From Siderastrea siderea (Eukaryota > Cnidaria > Anthozoa > Scleractinia > Rhizangiidae): a stretch of 64,000 nt of DNA. The stretch is from the NCBI GenBank assembly GCA_964030785.1, contig OZ034967.1, positions 47,597,533 through 47,661,532 of the forward strand. Reading direction: 5' to 3'. Every line of letters starts with the position of its first letter. Position 1 is the first letter of the stretch. Below are positions 11,301-24,310 of this stretch, piece after piece. Made by a program: the position numbers and the translations under genes. Below the pieces are notes generated by a model. It did no database searches, was not told the origin of the DNA, and saw only the letters and a list, made by a program, of their open reading frames with translations.

Positions 11301-13180
11301 GACATTTCTTCGATAAGTTTATTACAAGTGCTTCGAAGCTCCCCAGATCCTTTATTTCGGGTAATCCCAGTAAAATGCCGGTGAAATGTCAGTATAAAAT
11401 TTTGACCAGACTAATATTTTTATTTAGTGGCAGTTCATGTTATTTGTTAACATCCGAACGCGATGAAGGTAACCCATTTAAACAGTGGAATAATTTTTAT
11501 TTGTTTTTGTAAATAAGCGCCGTTTCAAGTTCATTCAAGCGAACAGCCAATAAACCAAGGAGATTTGACAAACCTTCACAGTTAATGACAGGATATCGAA
11601 ACATTGCAAACACCAAGCTAGACGGCTCGTGAGTAAAATAATCAAGCTCAGCCTCTAGAACGACCTTTCGAGCTTGGTTTTACAGAACAGATCCCCAAAA
11701 TATTGAAGGACAATTCGGAACACTTTCAGGCTTTTTGAGAAACACTTTTCGAAAGCGAACGAGCCAAAAAAAGCCCCGAAATGTATTTCAGACCGAAAAG
11801 TTTCAGGACTATTTTTGAGAAACGAACACCAGTTTATTCCTTCGCGGCTCCGCTTTTAGGCTTGGCTAAATCTATATATTAAATATTATATTGCAAAATA
11901 TTTTAATCAATTTTGTTGCAAAAGAAAAGTTTTCCAAGTCCAATATAATAAAGATCAAGCTCTTTTGGAGTACTTAAAGTTAATATAAGCTGCATTTTTT
12001 TATGACGTAACTAAATCTTTCGTCGTCGAAACATTTTAAACAAATCTTACATACATACATACATACATAATTAAACAGTTGTCTGTATTATTTGAATGTT
12101 CAACACACGTTCTTAATGCAAAAGGATAGTGACACTGTATACAACTATAAAGTCTTTGAGAGACCCGAGTGTCGAAATACTAGATTCTTCCAAATACTTT
12201 TTCATTCAACATGTTATAAACTGCGGCAACAAATTAAAGGTGAAGCTGTCACTGAGTGTGTAAAAAGAAACATGGAAAACGTGGCCCCTCAGTTGTGCAC
12301 ATTTTCAGAAAAGGAACAAAACCACCGTCACTGAACTTCACTGGGTCAGTATAATGCATACACTTATAATAATTATTGAGGACATGAAAAAGAGAGGTCA
12401 GGACTGTAGTTCTTGATTTCCTTGCCACAATTGTGTTCCAGTTGTCAAAAAAAAGAAAAAGATCAAATCATAAATCACAGTATATGGAGATGTGGAAGGG
12501 AGCTCAGCCTTATCCAAAAGGTCATGACCTTTATCCCTGGAACTGAACACCTTAATAGTAAGGTTAATCTATCTGACATATTGATGTCCAGTTACAATCA
12601 AGCTAAAGGGCCCATGTATTCATGCAAGCTATTTTGTTAATCATAATTTAAGATGTGAAAATAATATGTGACCAGGACTATCAACCTGTAACCTTTTTGA
12701 TTTTCACTGGTACTTTGAAGTGAGTATTTTTGTGAATCTTTAAAAAGCAGAGCTTCAAAATTATAATAAAAAGAAAATTGTCCATGTCCCTCCACAGCTA
12801 GCCTTACAACCACTGCAAAACATACAACCACTACAAAACAAATCTGAATATAAATGATTTTTTGTAATAATGTTTGTTAGCAGTGGAGCTGATCTGGCAA
12901 TCTCCTATTTTTTCTGTGGTTCTGATTATTTGCCTAGAATTTCCTTTGAAATATGAACATTACAAGGATGTATATAGCTCTAACCGACATAACTTTTTTA
13001 CCTCTACATCGTAAAATTGTGTGGATCCAGGAAATACCATACCCCTCTCAAGGAAGGTTTTTGCATCAGTTTGGACTCCCTCATGCCTCTGGAAATTCCA
13101 ATTTAGCTTCAAAGTCTAAAGGTATACAGCCTATTTTTTTCCAGATTGGCTAAAAAAACCCAAACCCTTTATGGGAAAGT
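11300..13180. other. No supported gene; small microsatellites
   Basis: Contains (ACAT)n at 12046-12067. An 80-codon plus frame (12092-12334) is Cys-containing but unrecognised. Otherwise AT-rich sequence. Confidence 0.45.
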
Positions 13181-13186
13181 ACTCCT

Positions 13187-13205
13187 CCCCCCCCCCCCCC
13201 CCCCC
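13187..13205. repeat. Poly-C run of about 19
   Basis: An uninterrupted C-run, likely length-variable. Matching G/C-runs mark ends of several elements in this window, so it may be the border of a decayed one. Confidence 0.7.
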
Positions 13206-15276
13206 ACAGACACTGACAGCTTCCGATTGCAGGGGGCTTAAATTTGCGTGTCTCTATGTCATATATGCTTAGATGCCTGTGTTGTCCTGGAAATAAATTG
13301 AACCTATACTCTGACTAGCAATAACTGTTACGTAATAAATGTTGTGAATGTGTTGTGCAAATGAGACACATACTCATGAATTTCTCATTTTAAGGCTGGG
13401 CCCTGAATAAACACTGGCATCCTGAAGTGGAAAGTTAAATAAATTAGAAAATGCAGTATTTGCATTGCCATACGACACATACCATTGAAATCTTTTCGTT
13501 TGCTGTTCTGGCAGCCAGTATTCAAGATCACTGGATGTTTTGGATGACAATGTTTGGTCATACTTTTAAGAATGTCTAATACCTTCAAAGCTTTATAACC
13601 TACATGAATTTGAATTGTATTATTGAAATACAATGTTTTCTGGGGGGAGGAGGCACTCCCTTATTGTGCCACTTAACAGGGTATGGTTTTCAGGGTCTTG
13701 CATCTAACATTTTAAGCCCCAATAATGATCAGCATCAAATTTCTCCTCATCATATCAGTGTATTATAACACATACAGGTCATAAGAATTTGGCAAATGAT
13801 CACCAAACATGAACTGTCTTGGTCTTTAAACAGGTTCTCCCAAGAAGTAATCAGTAAAATCTATGGAGACCAGTAAGGAGAATTTGTATAATGGAGTTGG
13901 GGCTTAAAGGATTAAACAGGGTATACAATTTCACTATTTAGCACTATTTAGCGAGAAAAAATAAAGCTTATGTATGTATGTATGTATTTCTGGACTGAAA
14001 GCATTGAACAGGGTGTGAACGTTGGCAGTGAGTGGTCTACATGTGTGGTGCCAACAATTTTTTTATATCTAATTCTACGATGTCATTTCCTTAAACAAAT
14101 ACTTTCTGAAATAAATTTTTTCTGGTCACAAAAGAAGGTCTCTTATCTTAAATAGGGTAGCAAAATGAATGGATTTTGCCTTAAAGAGGGTCAGGGTTTG
14201 AAGGCCTTGGCAGCACACCCCCACCCAAACTTCCCTTCAAGTGCCCCACCCCGCCCCCTCCCCCCGTCGGAATGTTTACCACACAAAAAAGAAACATTTA
14301 TTACAACTGACTACACTGGTTTCACCAATCGTGATCGATAAAATTGCAGCCCATTGAAATTGTCGTACTTGGGGGACTTGGGCTAATTTATATAAAGTTA
14401 AGCACATACTTTGCAGAAGATGTTTATTGAAACTGGACATTCATTTTTTAATTCTATATAACAATAATTATTAATGTTACTATCAAAAGTAAACCAAACG
14501 GTCATTATCTACACTCTTCAAGAACCATGACAGTGGGTGATACACATCAGCTACAGAACAAAATAAACATAGTAAATTAATCTGTATTATTCCGTCTTCA
14601 TATAAATATGTTACTTTATTTTATATCTTCTTGTCAATGACAATGTTTTTATTCTTTACTCCCCACTGGCAAAGTTTCAAATAACAGTTGGTAATCGGAC
14701 AATGACCATGCAAAAAATTTGCCAGTGTCCCAACTTAGAAATCCCAATTGTGGTTGGAAATAACCTCCAGACAAATGTTGAAATGTTTGCAGCACATTAT
14801 AGCAGTGGGGAAAAGTTCTTCACGTAGATTTTAAGTGAAGCTGAGAAACCTAGAATACATCTTCCTCAGGGTTTTGGGGGCAGGGGTGTTACTACCCCAT
14901 ATACAGCATACAGTATGGGCTGCTGGATGGGTTCCTATTTTTGGCCTTCTTATTAAGTCAGTAAAGTAGTTCCAATTTTGGCCCTTTAGTCTGAGATGGG
15001 GTAAACTTTTCTGCTTATTTGAAATTCATATAAACAGTGTTGGCAGTTCCTTTCTTTATTTTGCCCGATTTAGATGTTTTCTAGTCTTCCTTCTAATTTA
15101 TGTTGTTACAAAATGTGTGAAAATAATACATTCTGAATAACAGAGAATAAAAGTTAACTCATTAGTCTAATATGAGATCAGAATATAGAACATTTTTGGT
15201 CTGAGATGGGGTAGGGTTTCCAAGTAAGCCCAGGACATTTTGGTAAAAACAGATTCCAGCTTTGATTGGTAAATGT
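13206..15276. other. No supported gene; probable decayed transposon sequence
   Basis: Repeated short motifs of the AACAGGGT type (13674, 13914, 14005), a (TATG)n tract at 13968-13987 and C/G-rich stretches at 13640 and 14215-14275 suggest remnants of a DNA element. No recognisable protein. Confidence 0.35.
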
Positions 15277-15594
15277 TTATGGCTGCCTATAGAAAATGGC
15301 CAAGCCTGTTAGAATAGTTGCATCTTCCTGGAGCTGATTCAGTGAAATTGCCAGTCCTCCAGAGGCTTCAGGACCCCTACTTTCCCCAGTCAATGAACTC
15401 TGAACTGATGACCAGGAAAACAAGATCTTCATCACAGACTGCAAGGTCTTTAGCTGAGTGTCTTCGTCATGCAATATAATAGATGACACTGGAAGAGAAG
15501 GAGGAGGAGAGCGCATGATGAAATATTGGAATGCCCTTTTCAATAGAGGAACAAAAGAGGCCAAAAAAGCATTTGAAGCAAATATGCATCTCAC
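15277..15594 (-). CDS. Hypothetical ORF, unrecognised
   Basis: 105 codons, of average composition, containing LPVSSIILHDEDTQLKTLQS and SLTGESRGPEASGG. It is longer than most chance frames here and lies outside the mobile elements, but has no recognised domain and no duplicate to test conservation. It could be a single exon. Confidence 0.25.
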   Translation of the reverse strand: MRCIFASNAFLASFVPLLKRAFQYFIMRSPPPSLPVSSIILHDEDTQLKTLQSVMKILFSWSSVQSSLTGESRGPEASGGLAISLNQLQEDATILTGLAIFYRQP

Positions 15595-15807
15595 AGCAAA
15601 TTGTTGTGAAAAAACGATAATAATTTATTACTTATTTTTATGTGCAAGAAAATGGTGGTCAAACGAATATTCGAATTCCATACCAAAATCTAGAAAAAAA
15701 AATAGTATAGAACTCTACAATGGTCATACCAAAATCTGATGTCAAGCCTGTACTTCGATGACCAAAGTAACGTCCAACGATTTTACTATCCCGTAGTTAC
15801 TAAAAGA

Positions 15808-16030
15808 AGGAATGAGCTACAATGACCTACAATGAGCTACAATGAGCTACAATGACCTACAATGAGCTACAATGATCTACAATGAGCTACAATGACCTAC
15901 AATGAGCTACAACAATGAACCACAATGACCTACAATGAGCGACAATGAGTTACAATGATCTACAATGAGCTTGAACGACCTACAATGAGCTACAATGACC
16001 TACAAAAAGCTACAATGAGCTAAAAATTAG
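15808..16030 (+). repeat. Minisatellite, left arm (TACAATGAGC type)
   Basis: About 20 head-to-tail copies of a 10-base unit, mostly TACAATGAGC or TACAATGACC, with occasional indels. Confidence 0.9.
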
Positions 16031-17461
16031 CTAGAAGGGGTTAATAATATCACTATCCTTACCTTTTTATATGGTAGAAAGGTCGGTCGTCCTGCGAGAG
16101 GAGAATAATTAGCGAAAAGCATTCAGACGTAAATAAAGGCCGTTCTTTTAAAAACTTTAGCATTCGATATTTTACGTTATATTTTAACCGGAAGTGGCCT
16201 CGATTGTTTGTTGAGGACCACTCGATGGCGTAACTTACAAAGGGGTAAGGTGCTCATATTGTAAGAAGCACTTTCCCAGAATACCAAACATTATCCAAGG
16301 TGTCCAAGAATTACCCAGCATGTTCTACGATTTTTGCAGATTTTCTATGATTGCAGCTTTTGCGGCAGGTGAGAAGCGTTGCGTGACAGTCCATTTAGCT
16401 ACTTATAAATGCAGTACTCTTCATGACATTAAGTATAAATAATGCCCAGCATTTTATAAGCCTTGAATAACTATACATTATTTCAAAGCTAATAAAATAA
16501 AGAATAAAAAAATCCTTCCAAGATATGAAGAAGGAATCGTGGGACCTTTCGCAGAATGCCGATACTAGCCGTTGATTCCCGAAGATTACCGTAATCCCTG
16601 TATAAACATTTGTGTTAAAAACGTTTAAGTGAAATGTTTGAAAGATGATATTTTTTGCCGGGAATAAAGTTATTTATTTATGCAGTGGATCTCGCTTGAG
16701 ATCACTTTGTCATTGAAGAAGACGCAACATAAACCCATAAGAAGGAAAATAGAAAACCAAATAAAAACAAGACCAATATTTAGAAGTTAATGGCCAAACC
16801 GGGTGGCGGTTTATTGTGTAAATCAAAACCTGATAATTTTCTTGTCAACAAAATCAATTTTCCGAACATAAGCCATGTGGGGCCTTAAAGGCCAAAATAC
16901 TTTAACTTCGTCTATACATGTTATGATGATACAAAATATGATTAGAAGTGAGCTAGGCCGGCCGATCCGGGAGGGAAAAAATTAAAAAATGACCTTTGTG
17001 AGCTCAGGAGCAAAAGAGGCCAAAATCTGAACAGCGAGGTGATAAGCTCGGCCTGACTATGAAAATCACGACTATCTATTGTTGCCTCCGATAGCGCCGC
17101 ATAAATCAGATTATGCTGTTATATCATCTTTGTTTTATTATTCGAAATAGCATTTTAGAATGCGAATTAGCGAATATTTTGACGCACCAAAACGAGTGCT
17201 AAGATGACACGTTATCACATGGCCTGTACTACCTTTGTTACGCCCGTGACAGGTCATCGACAAAAGAGCGAGGCCACTTCCGGTTAAAAGATAACGTAAA
17301 ATCGTAAAATATGGCATGCTTAAGTTAATTCTTAAAAGAACGGCCTTTATTTACTTCCGGTGATTTTCTGAAGTGATCGGGTGGTGGCTAATTCTCCTCT
17401 CGCAGGACCGACCTTTCTACGGTATAAAAAGGTAAGGATGGTGATACTATTAACCCCTTCT

Positions 17462-17682
17462 AGCTAATTTTAGCTCATTGTAGCTTTTTGTAGGTCATTG
17501 TAGCTCATTGTAGGTCGTTGAAGCTCATTGTAGCTCATTGTAACTCATTGTAGCTCATTGTAGGCAATTGTGGTTGATAGCTCATGTGTTGCGCATTGTA
17601 GCTCATTGTAGGTCATTGTAGCTCATTGTAGGTCATTGTAGGTCATTGTAGGCCATTGTAGATCATTGTAGCTCATTCCTTC
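17462..17682 (-). repeat. Minisatellite, right arm (inverted partner)
   Basis: The same decamer in reverse complement (GCTCATTGTA, GGTCATTGTA), about 20 copies, mirroring the left arm but differing in the order of variants. Confidence 0.9.
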
Positions 17683-18200
17683 TTTTAGTAACTACGTTTA
17701 CTATCCATACATATTGGGATTGTAAATAAGATATGAAAGATTTGGAAGATAAAGCAGGATAATAAATTATTGAAGATGTGGAACTCACTGCGTATTTATA
17801 ATTTTCTGATACCAAAGTATTAAAGAAAGACACTCACCGAAGGCCCCAGAGACGGCGCCAGACGCTCTATCTTTCACTCTACTCCTCTTATTCAAAATTT
17901 CAACTGCCTTCAATTGTGTGTAAGAATCAACTGTGCCTAGAGCTGCCTTCTGGTGTACGGATTACATGGCTGCCATTTTGGGACATTTGACTTCCGTTTT
18001 GAACTTAAGCATGCGCACTAAAACCGGAATCTCACGTTTTCTCAACCTCGTCCCCAGGGCCTTCTCCTCGTTCAAAATGGCGGTCGGAGAAACCCCTGGC
18101 CAAGGGTTGTGCCTAAATAATACCGTCCAGAAGGACAGCCGAGGAGTACTAAGAACGACTTTCCGATTCGGCCGGCTTTCGGAAAATTCTCGGCAAATAT

Positions 18201-18212
18201 CTAATATGGCGG
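18201..18212 (+). promoter_or_regulatory. YY1-like motif in element arm (example of a recurrent site)
   Basis: AATATGGCGGAC matches the AANATGGCGGC core bound by YY1-type factors in animals (family knowledge). The same core on either strand lies at about 5106, 4820, 18073, 24991, 25380, 29393, 29519, 31481, 36321 and 63671, mostly at element ends. Binding is inferred from sequence only. Confidence 0.35.
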
Positions 18213-18879
18213 ACTGAGCATTCAAAGCAGGCATTAAAGAGGCCGAGAAACAAGGTTTTTACTGTACACTTCACCCCATTCATGTACAGTGCTTGTTTAA
18301 ACATGAAATTGGCGTCGAACTGTTCAATGTCTTCGAAAAAAACTTCTGTTAGCCGACGCTAAATTAGCTCAAGTACTCCAAATTAAGAAACTGAAACGGT
18401 AAGCTTGAGGGTCTTGTAAGAATTGAAATCTTTATTTAAAAACCGTGTTTTTTGCGATTGAGACATTGGCTTAGAAATAATGGATCCTTTGTCACAAGTC
18501 TATTCCGTTTTATGTGTAACTTCATTGTCTTGTCCCTCTAGTCGGTATTACCCTAAGAAGTAATACCACCCAGGGGGACATACAGACATATGAGCTTCTT
18601 ATACATCATACTTTGAATATTTTTTTCAAACAATTGCAGGCCTTGCTGATAAGGTATAATGGTAACTCGGAAAACTTGACTTATCGTAAATATTTTTAAA
18701 CTTAGTGCTCTTGCCTTCACCTTTTGGGGGGGGGGGGGGGTGGTGCAAGCTGTGTATATGTATATTCATCTTTCATTTACTTTCCACCTGGATTTGTATT
18801 ACACAGTTTCTTTCAGATTATGCTGTTTACAGGTTTCTACTATAACTCTGATAGCTTAACATAAATATTTTCAGACTTA

Positions 18880-20335
18880 GTAGTCCTTTTCCCTTTGACT
18901 GGTATTACCTAAAAAGATTGTACCATCTGTGAAAGGACATACTGTGTGTTCACGAGCATTCACAGCTTACATTTCGTTAATATCATGAAAGATATTGGTC
19001 TTGTCCCTTTGAACCATATCACCTAAGTAAATAGTACTGGAGTACTGCCTAGATGGACACATGGCGATTCAGCTTGCATGTTGTAGATATTCTCATGCTT
19101 CGTAGTCTTGTCCTTTTGGCAGGTATTACCCAAAGAGATAGTACCATCTGAGGGACACACTGTTTGTATTCATGATTATTCAGCTCACATTTCAATAGTA
19201 TCTTCAGACGTAGTGGTCTTGTCCCTTTGAATGGTATTACCTAAGAAAATAGTACCACCTAGAAGGACACATGACTATTCAGCTTGCATGTTGTAGATAT
19301 TCTCATGCTTAGTAGTCTTGTCCCTTTAGCAGGTATTACCCAAAGAGATAGTACCATCTGGGGGACACACTGTTTGTATTCAAGAGTATTCAGCTCACAT
19401 TTCATTAATATCTTTAGACTTAGTGGTCTTGTCCCTTTGAATGGTATTACCTAAGAAAATAGTACCGCCTAGAAGGACACATGACTATGCAGCTTGCATA
19501 TTGTAGATATTCTCATGCTTAGTAGTCTTGTCCCTTTGGCTGGTATTACCTAAGAAAATAGTACCACCCAGAAGGACACATGACTATTGAGCTTACATGT
19601 GCTACGATATTCTCGTGCTTAGTAGTCTTGTCCCTTTGGCAGGTATTACCCAAAGAGATAGTACCATCTGGGGGGACACACTGTTTGTATTCATGAGTAT
19701 TCAGCTCACATTTCATAAGTATCTTCAGACGTAGTAGTCTTGTCCCTTCGAATGGTATTACCTAAGAAAATAGTACCGCCTAGAAGGACACATGACTATT
19801 CAGCTTGCATGTTGCAGATATTCTCATGCTTAGTAGTCTTGTCCCTTTGGCAAGTATTACCCAAAGAGATAGTACCATCTGGGGGGAAAAACTGTTTGTA
19901 TTCATGAGTATTCAGCTCACATTTCATAAATATCTTCAGACTTTGTGGTCTTGTCCCTTTGAATGGTATTACCTAAGAAAATAGTACCGCCTAGAAGGAC
20001 ACATGACTATTCAGCTTGCATGTTGTAGATATTCTCATGCTTAGTAGTCTTGTCCCTTTGGCAGGTATTACCCAAAGAGATACTACCATCTGGGGGGACA
20101 AACTGTTTGTATTCATGAGTATTCAGCTCACATTTCATAAATATCTTCAGACGTAGTAGTCTTGTCCCTTTGAATGGTATTACCTAAGAAAATAGTACCG
20201 CCTAGAAGGACACATGACTATTCAGCTTGCATGTTGTAGATATTCTCATGCTTAGTAGTCTTGTCCCTTTGGCTGGTATTACCTAAGAAAATAGTACCAC
20301 CCAGAAGGACACATGGGTATTCAGCTCGCATGTCA
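18880..20335 (+). repeat. Hairpin-unit array, left arm of block 1
   Basis: About 13 units of ~95-125 bp. Each holds TTGTCCCTTTG..GGTATTACC followed within a few bases by AGTACCACCCAGAAGGACA or a variant; the two halves are imperfectly self-complementary, so each unit is a hairpin. Two unit types (ending CAGAAGGACACATGACTATT or GGGGGACACACTGTTTG) tend to alternate. Confidence 0.85.
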
Positions 20336-21571
20336 CCAAACGAGAGCCTGGTCACAGGCTATCATGCTTAGTGGTCTTGTACCATCCATCCTAGATTGAG
20401 GTGTCTAATTGCAGTGTTAAGTAGTGGTCCTAGTAAGAACTAGGCAACCCAACGGCAAGGAATGTAGAAAGGTGTTAATTGTGATATTGTTGAAACGGTC
20501 CACCTCATTGGCTAAAACATGAAAATCTACTATCACTTCATCAGGTTGCACATTTATTTCTCTCTAGTTTACTTATTGATTCCCTTTTGCTGAAAACTAT
20601 TCTGAGTTTTAATGCAGCAAAATTTCTATGTGGGAAACATGGAAAATTAGAAGCCTTTCTTGGCTATTGTTTTGGAGTCTCATGATTGGATAAAATCTTG
20701 TAACACAAAAGAAATATCGCTTCAAAATAAAGTTTCAGTACATTTTATTTCAAAAACGTGTTGTCCATAGGCTGATGTATTCTCAGTAAGAAAATCTAAA
20801 CAATCTTATGTGGGGAAAGCGAAACGCTGCAGAACAATAGAGGATTGCCTAGTTCTTACACGCATTGTTACTTAAGTATTGTCAGAAAACGCCCACAAAG
20901 GTGAATGGGTTAACAGAGGTATCAGCTAAGGGCTATTTGTCAATTAATAAATTTCTTGTACACGTAAAATTGAAATATTGTGAATGGAATAAAATTATTG
21001 TTTGAAAATTAGATTCATTGTTCTGTGTTCTGTGTTTCAGTGTTCTGTGTAGTCTTTCGTTACAGGAATTGTCTATTTCCCTTCCATGGAAGGTTTTTTT
21101 GGGGGGAGGGTTGAGACACCTCCCCTCACCCAACCCCTTGAGAGATTTTAAGACTTTGTATTTTGAGACTTTCACCCACCTCCAAATTTCCGAGAACATT
21201 CCGTGGTGGAGGTATGGTTATTTTCTGGAACAACACAATTGTATTTTTAACTGGGGGTTGCAGTGATATTAATGGAACTGTTCCTCACTCTCAAATTTTA
21301 CCACAAGAAACTCGCATGCAGTCTGATGCTCTCTTAAAATGGAAACCCTGCTTAATCTAAGCATTTTCGAAAGAAACATGTCACCGTTTGTAAAAAAAAA
21401 TAGAGAATGCAATTTAACAATGCGCTAATTAATTAATTGGCGCATTTCAAAACCATAAAGTTCATTCAAGTGAAATCCAACTACAGGAAAACTCAGAGGT
21501 AAAACTGTTAAAGCTTCCCATTGAACTGAAAATTAAGGTTAATACAATAACACTGACCTTCGGCACCAAAG

Positions 21572-21720
21572 CCTTTGTCTACTCTTCTCACAATGAATTT
21601 GCCGATTGTGGCTTTGTCGAATTCTGAGATCACTCTATTTGTTTCTTCCAGTGTGGAGACATACAACTCACCACCAGAGGACCAGTCATGCAAATTTTCA
21701 GCCAGTCTCCAAGGAAAGCT
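21572..21720 (-). CDS. Possible transposase exon in the centre of block 1
   Basis: Minus strand: an open frame with AENLHDWSSGGELYVSTLEE and ISEFDKATIGKFIVRRVDKG, ending at a good donor GAAG|GTCAGT (GT at plus 21571-21570). The pattern F/Y-x-S-x-E-E..F...T..KFIVRR..KGFG resembles the CaRF/FAR1-like N-terminal DNA-binding region found in some MULE-type genes (memory). The frame is closed upstream by a TAG, so an acceptor or earlier exon is needed; no catalytic domain was found. Confidence 0.3.
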
Positions 21721-22869
21721 AAGAATAATTGGAAAGTCCTACTTCGAAACAGTCATTTTTCCCGCCAATTTTACTGCGGGAACGCGCACACGTCTGAAGG
21801 CTGGGTTTGAAAACCCATGGCAATGTTAAAGTTAACACAGTCACATTAAGAATGCCATTCAGTAATCATTCTAAAAATTAGAACTTGTTGTAGTCATCAC
21901 CCATCTTGATAAAGTAAGGAAATTGATTAAATAATTAAATGGATGTAAATGGACAATTGTTTTGTTAAATACGTTTTATATACCAAAATTCTCTGTTTTC
22001 GTCTTCTGTCTTTCTTTTACCACCATTAACCAAAATTAGCACCACATCGTTCCTAATTGAGCAGTCTCAGTTACGAGCGGGTTTTTTCTTCAACAGATGG
22101 TGAACAATTGATTACAGTTACTATTCCCTTGTCATTGTAAAAATGAAAAACAAAATCGAAAAAGACAAACAATCAACAATAACTCATTTTTATTACATTT
22201 GAAACAATTACATACATACATAAACTTTATTTACACATTCGGATTTGTTCAGTAGCAATTCCTGCTAGTATCTCCAAATGAAAAACAAAATTAACTAAAA
22301 AGAAAAAAGAAAAAAATTAATTGAAATTAATGATTGTTTTCCTTCCAATGGCCTTTGCCTCCTTCATGGGCAGAGTGAGAAACAGTTCCATTAATATCAC
22401 TGCAACCTCAAGTCAAAAATATGATTGTGTTGTTCCAGAAAACAACCATACCTCCCCCAAGGAATGTTCTCAGAAATTTGGAGGTGGGTGGAGATCTCAA
22501 AATACAAAGTTTAAAACTCTCAAGGGGTGGGGTGAGGGGAGGTGTCTCAACCCCACCCCACCTCCCCAAAACCTTCCATGGAAGGGAAATGGACAATTCA
22601 TGTAACGAAATACTACATTAATGACACAGCACAATGAATTTAATTTTCGAACAATAATTTTATTCCATTCACAATATTTGAATTTGACTTGTACAAGAAT
22701 TTATGAATTAACAAATAGCCCTTAGCTGGTACCTCTGTTAACACATTCACATTTGTGGGAGTTTTCTGACAACACTTAATACTGCAATTAGACACCTCAA
22801 TCTAGCATGGATGGTACAAGACCACCAAGCATGATAACCTGCAAGCAGGGTCTCATTTGGTGACATGCG

Positions 22870-24310
22870 AGCTGAATACCCATGTGTCCTTCTGGGTGGT
22901 ACTATTTTCTTAGGTAATACCAGCCAAAGGGACAAGACAATTAAGCATAAGAATATCTACAACATGCAAGCTGAATAGTCATGTGTCCTTCTAGGCGGTA
23001 CTATTTTCTTAGGTAATACCATTCAAAGGGACAAGACCACTAAGTCTGAGGATATTTATGAAATGTGAGCTGAATACTCATGAATACAAACAGTTTGTCC
23101 CCCAGATGGTACTATCTCTTTGGGTAATACCTCCCAAAGGGACAAGACTACTAAGCATGAGAATATCGTACCAAATGTAAGCTAAATAGACATGTGTCCT
23201 TCTGGGTGGTACTATTTTCTTAGGTAATACCAGCCAAAGGGACAAGACAACTAAGCATGAGAATATCTACAACATGCAAGCTGAATAGTCATGTGTCCTT
23301 CTAGGTGGTACTATTTTCTTAGGTAATACCATTCAAAGGGACAAGACCACTAAGTCTGAAGATATTTATGAAATGTGAGCTGAATACTCATGAATACAAA
23401 CAGTGTGTCCCCCAGATGGTACTATCTCTTTGGGTAATACCTGCCAAAGGGACAAGACTATTAAGCACAAGAATATCGAACCACATGTAAGCTGAATAGT
23501 CATGTGTCCTTCTAGGTGGTACTATTTTCTTAGGTAATACCATTCAAAGGGACAAGACCACTAAGTCTGAAGATATTTATGAAATGTGAGCTGAATACTC
23601 ATGAATACAAACAGTGTGTCCCCCAGATGGTACTATCTCTTTGGGTAATACCTGCCAAAGGGACAAGACTACTAAGCACGAGAATATCGTACCACATGTA
23701 AGCTGAATAGTCATGTGTCCTTCTAGGTGGTACTATTTTCTTAGGTAATACCATTCAAAGGGACAAGACCACTAAGTCTGAAGATATTTATGAAATGTTA
23801 GCTAAATACTCATGAATACAAACACTTTGTCCCTCCAGATGGTACTATCTCTTTGGGTAATACCTGCCAAAAGGACAAGAGTACTAAGCATGAGAATATC
23901 TACAACATGTAAGCTGAATAGTCATGTGTCCTTCTAGGTGGTACTATTTTCTTAGGTAATACCATTCAAAGGGACAAGACCACTAAGTCTAAAGATATTA
24001 ATGAAATGTGAGCTGAATACTCATGAATACAAACAGTTTGTCCCCCCAGATGGTACTATCTCTTTGGGTAATACCTGCCAAAGGGACAAGACTACTAAGC
24101 ACGAGAATATCGTAGCACATGTAAGCTGAATAGTCATGTGTCCTTCTAGGTGGTACTCCAGTACTATTTACTTAGGTGATATGGTTCAAAGGGACAAGAC
24201 CAATATCTTTGATAATATTAACAAAATGTAAGCTGTGAATGCTCGTGAACACACAGTATGTCCTTTCACAGATGGTACAATCTTTTTAGGTAATACCAGT
24301 CAAAGGGACA
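22870..24310 (-). repeat. Hairpin-unit array, right arm of block 1
   Basis: The inverted counterpart: units read TGTCCTTCTGGGTGGTACTA, a short TTTTCTTAG loop, then GGTAATACC..CAAAGGGACAAGAC. Unit number and order differ slightly from the left arm. Confidence 0.85.

Larger units (their letters stand above)
15792..17696. mobile_element. MULE-like element with minisatellite terminal inverted repeats
   Basis: Termini CGTAGTTAC / GTAACTACG are flanked by a perfect 10-bp direct repeat TTTACTATCC (15782-15791, 17697-17706). The inverted arms (about 15792-16205 and 17268-17696) each hold ~200 bp of a decameric minisatellite (TACAATGAGC and variants). Further in lies an ACCGGAAGTGGCCTCG / CGAGGCCACTTCCGGT pair. 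The ~1.05-kb centre has no recognisable transposase. Long TIRs and a 9-11-bp duplication are typical of Mutator-like elements (family knowledge). Confidence 0.8.

Noticed and set aside
18880..24310. CRISPR-like array of regularly spaced repeats
   Set aside because: The units are long imperfect hairpins without unique spacers, inside inverted transposon arms in a eukaryotic context.
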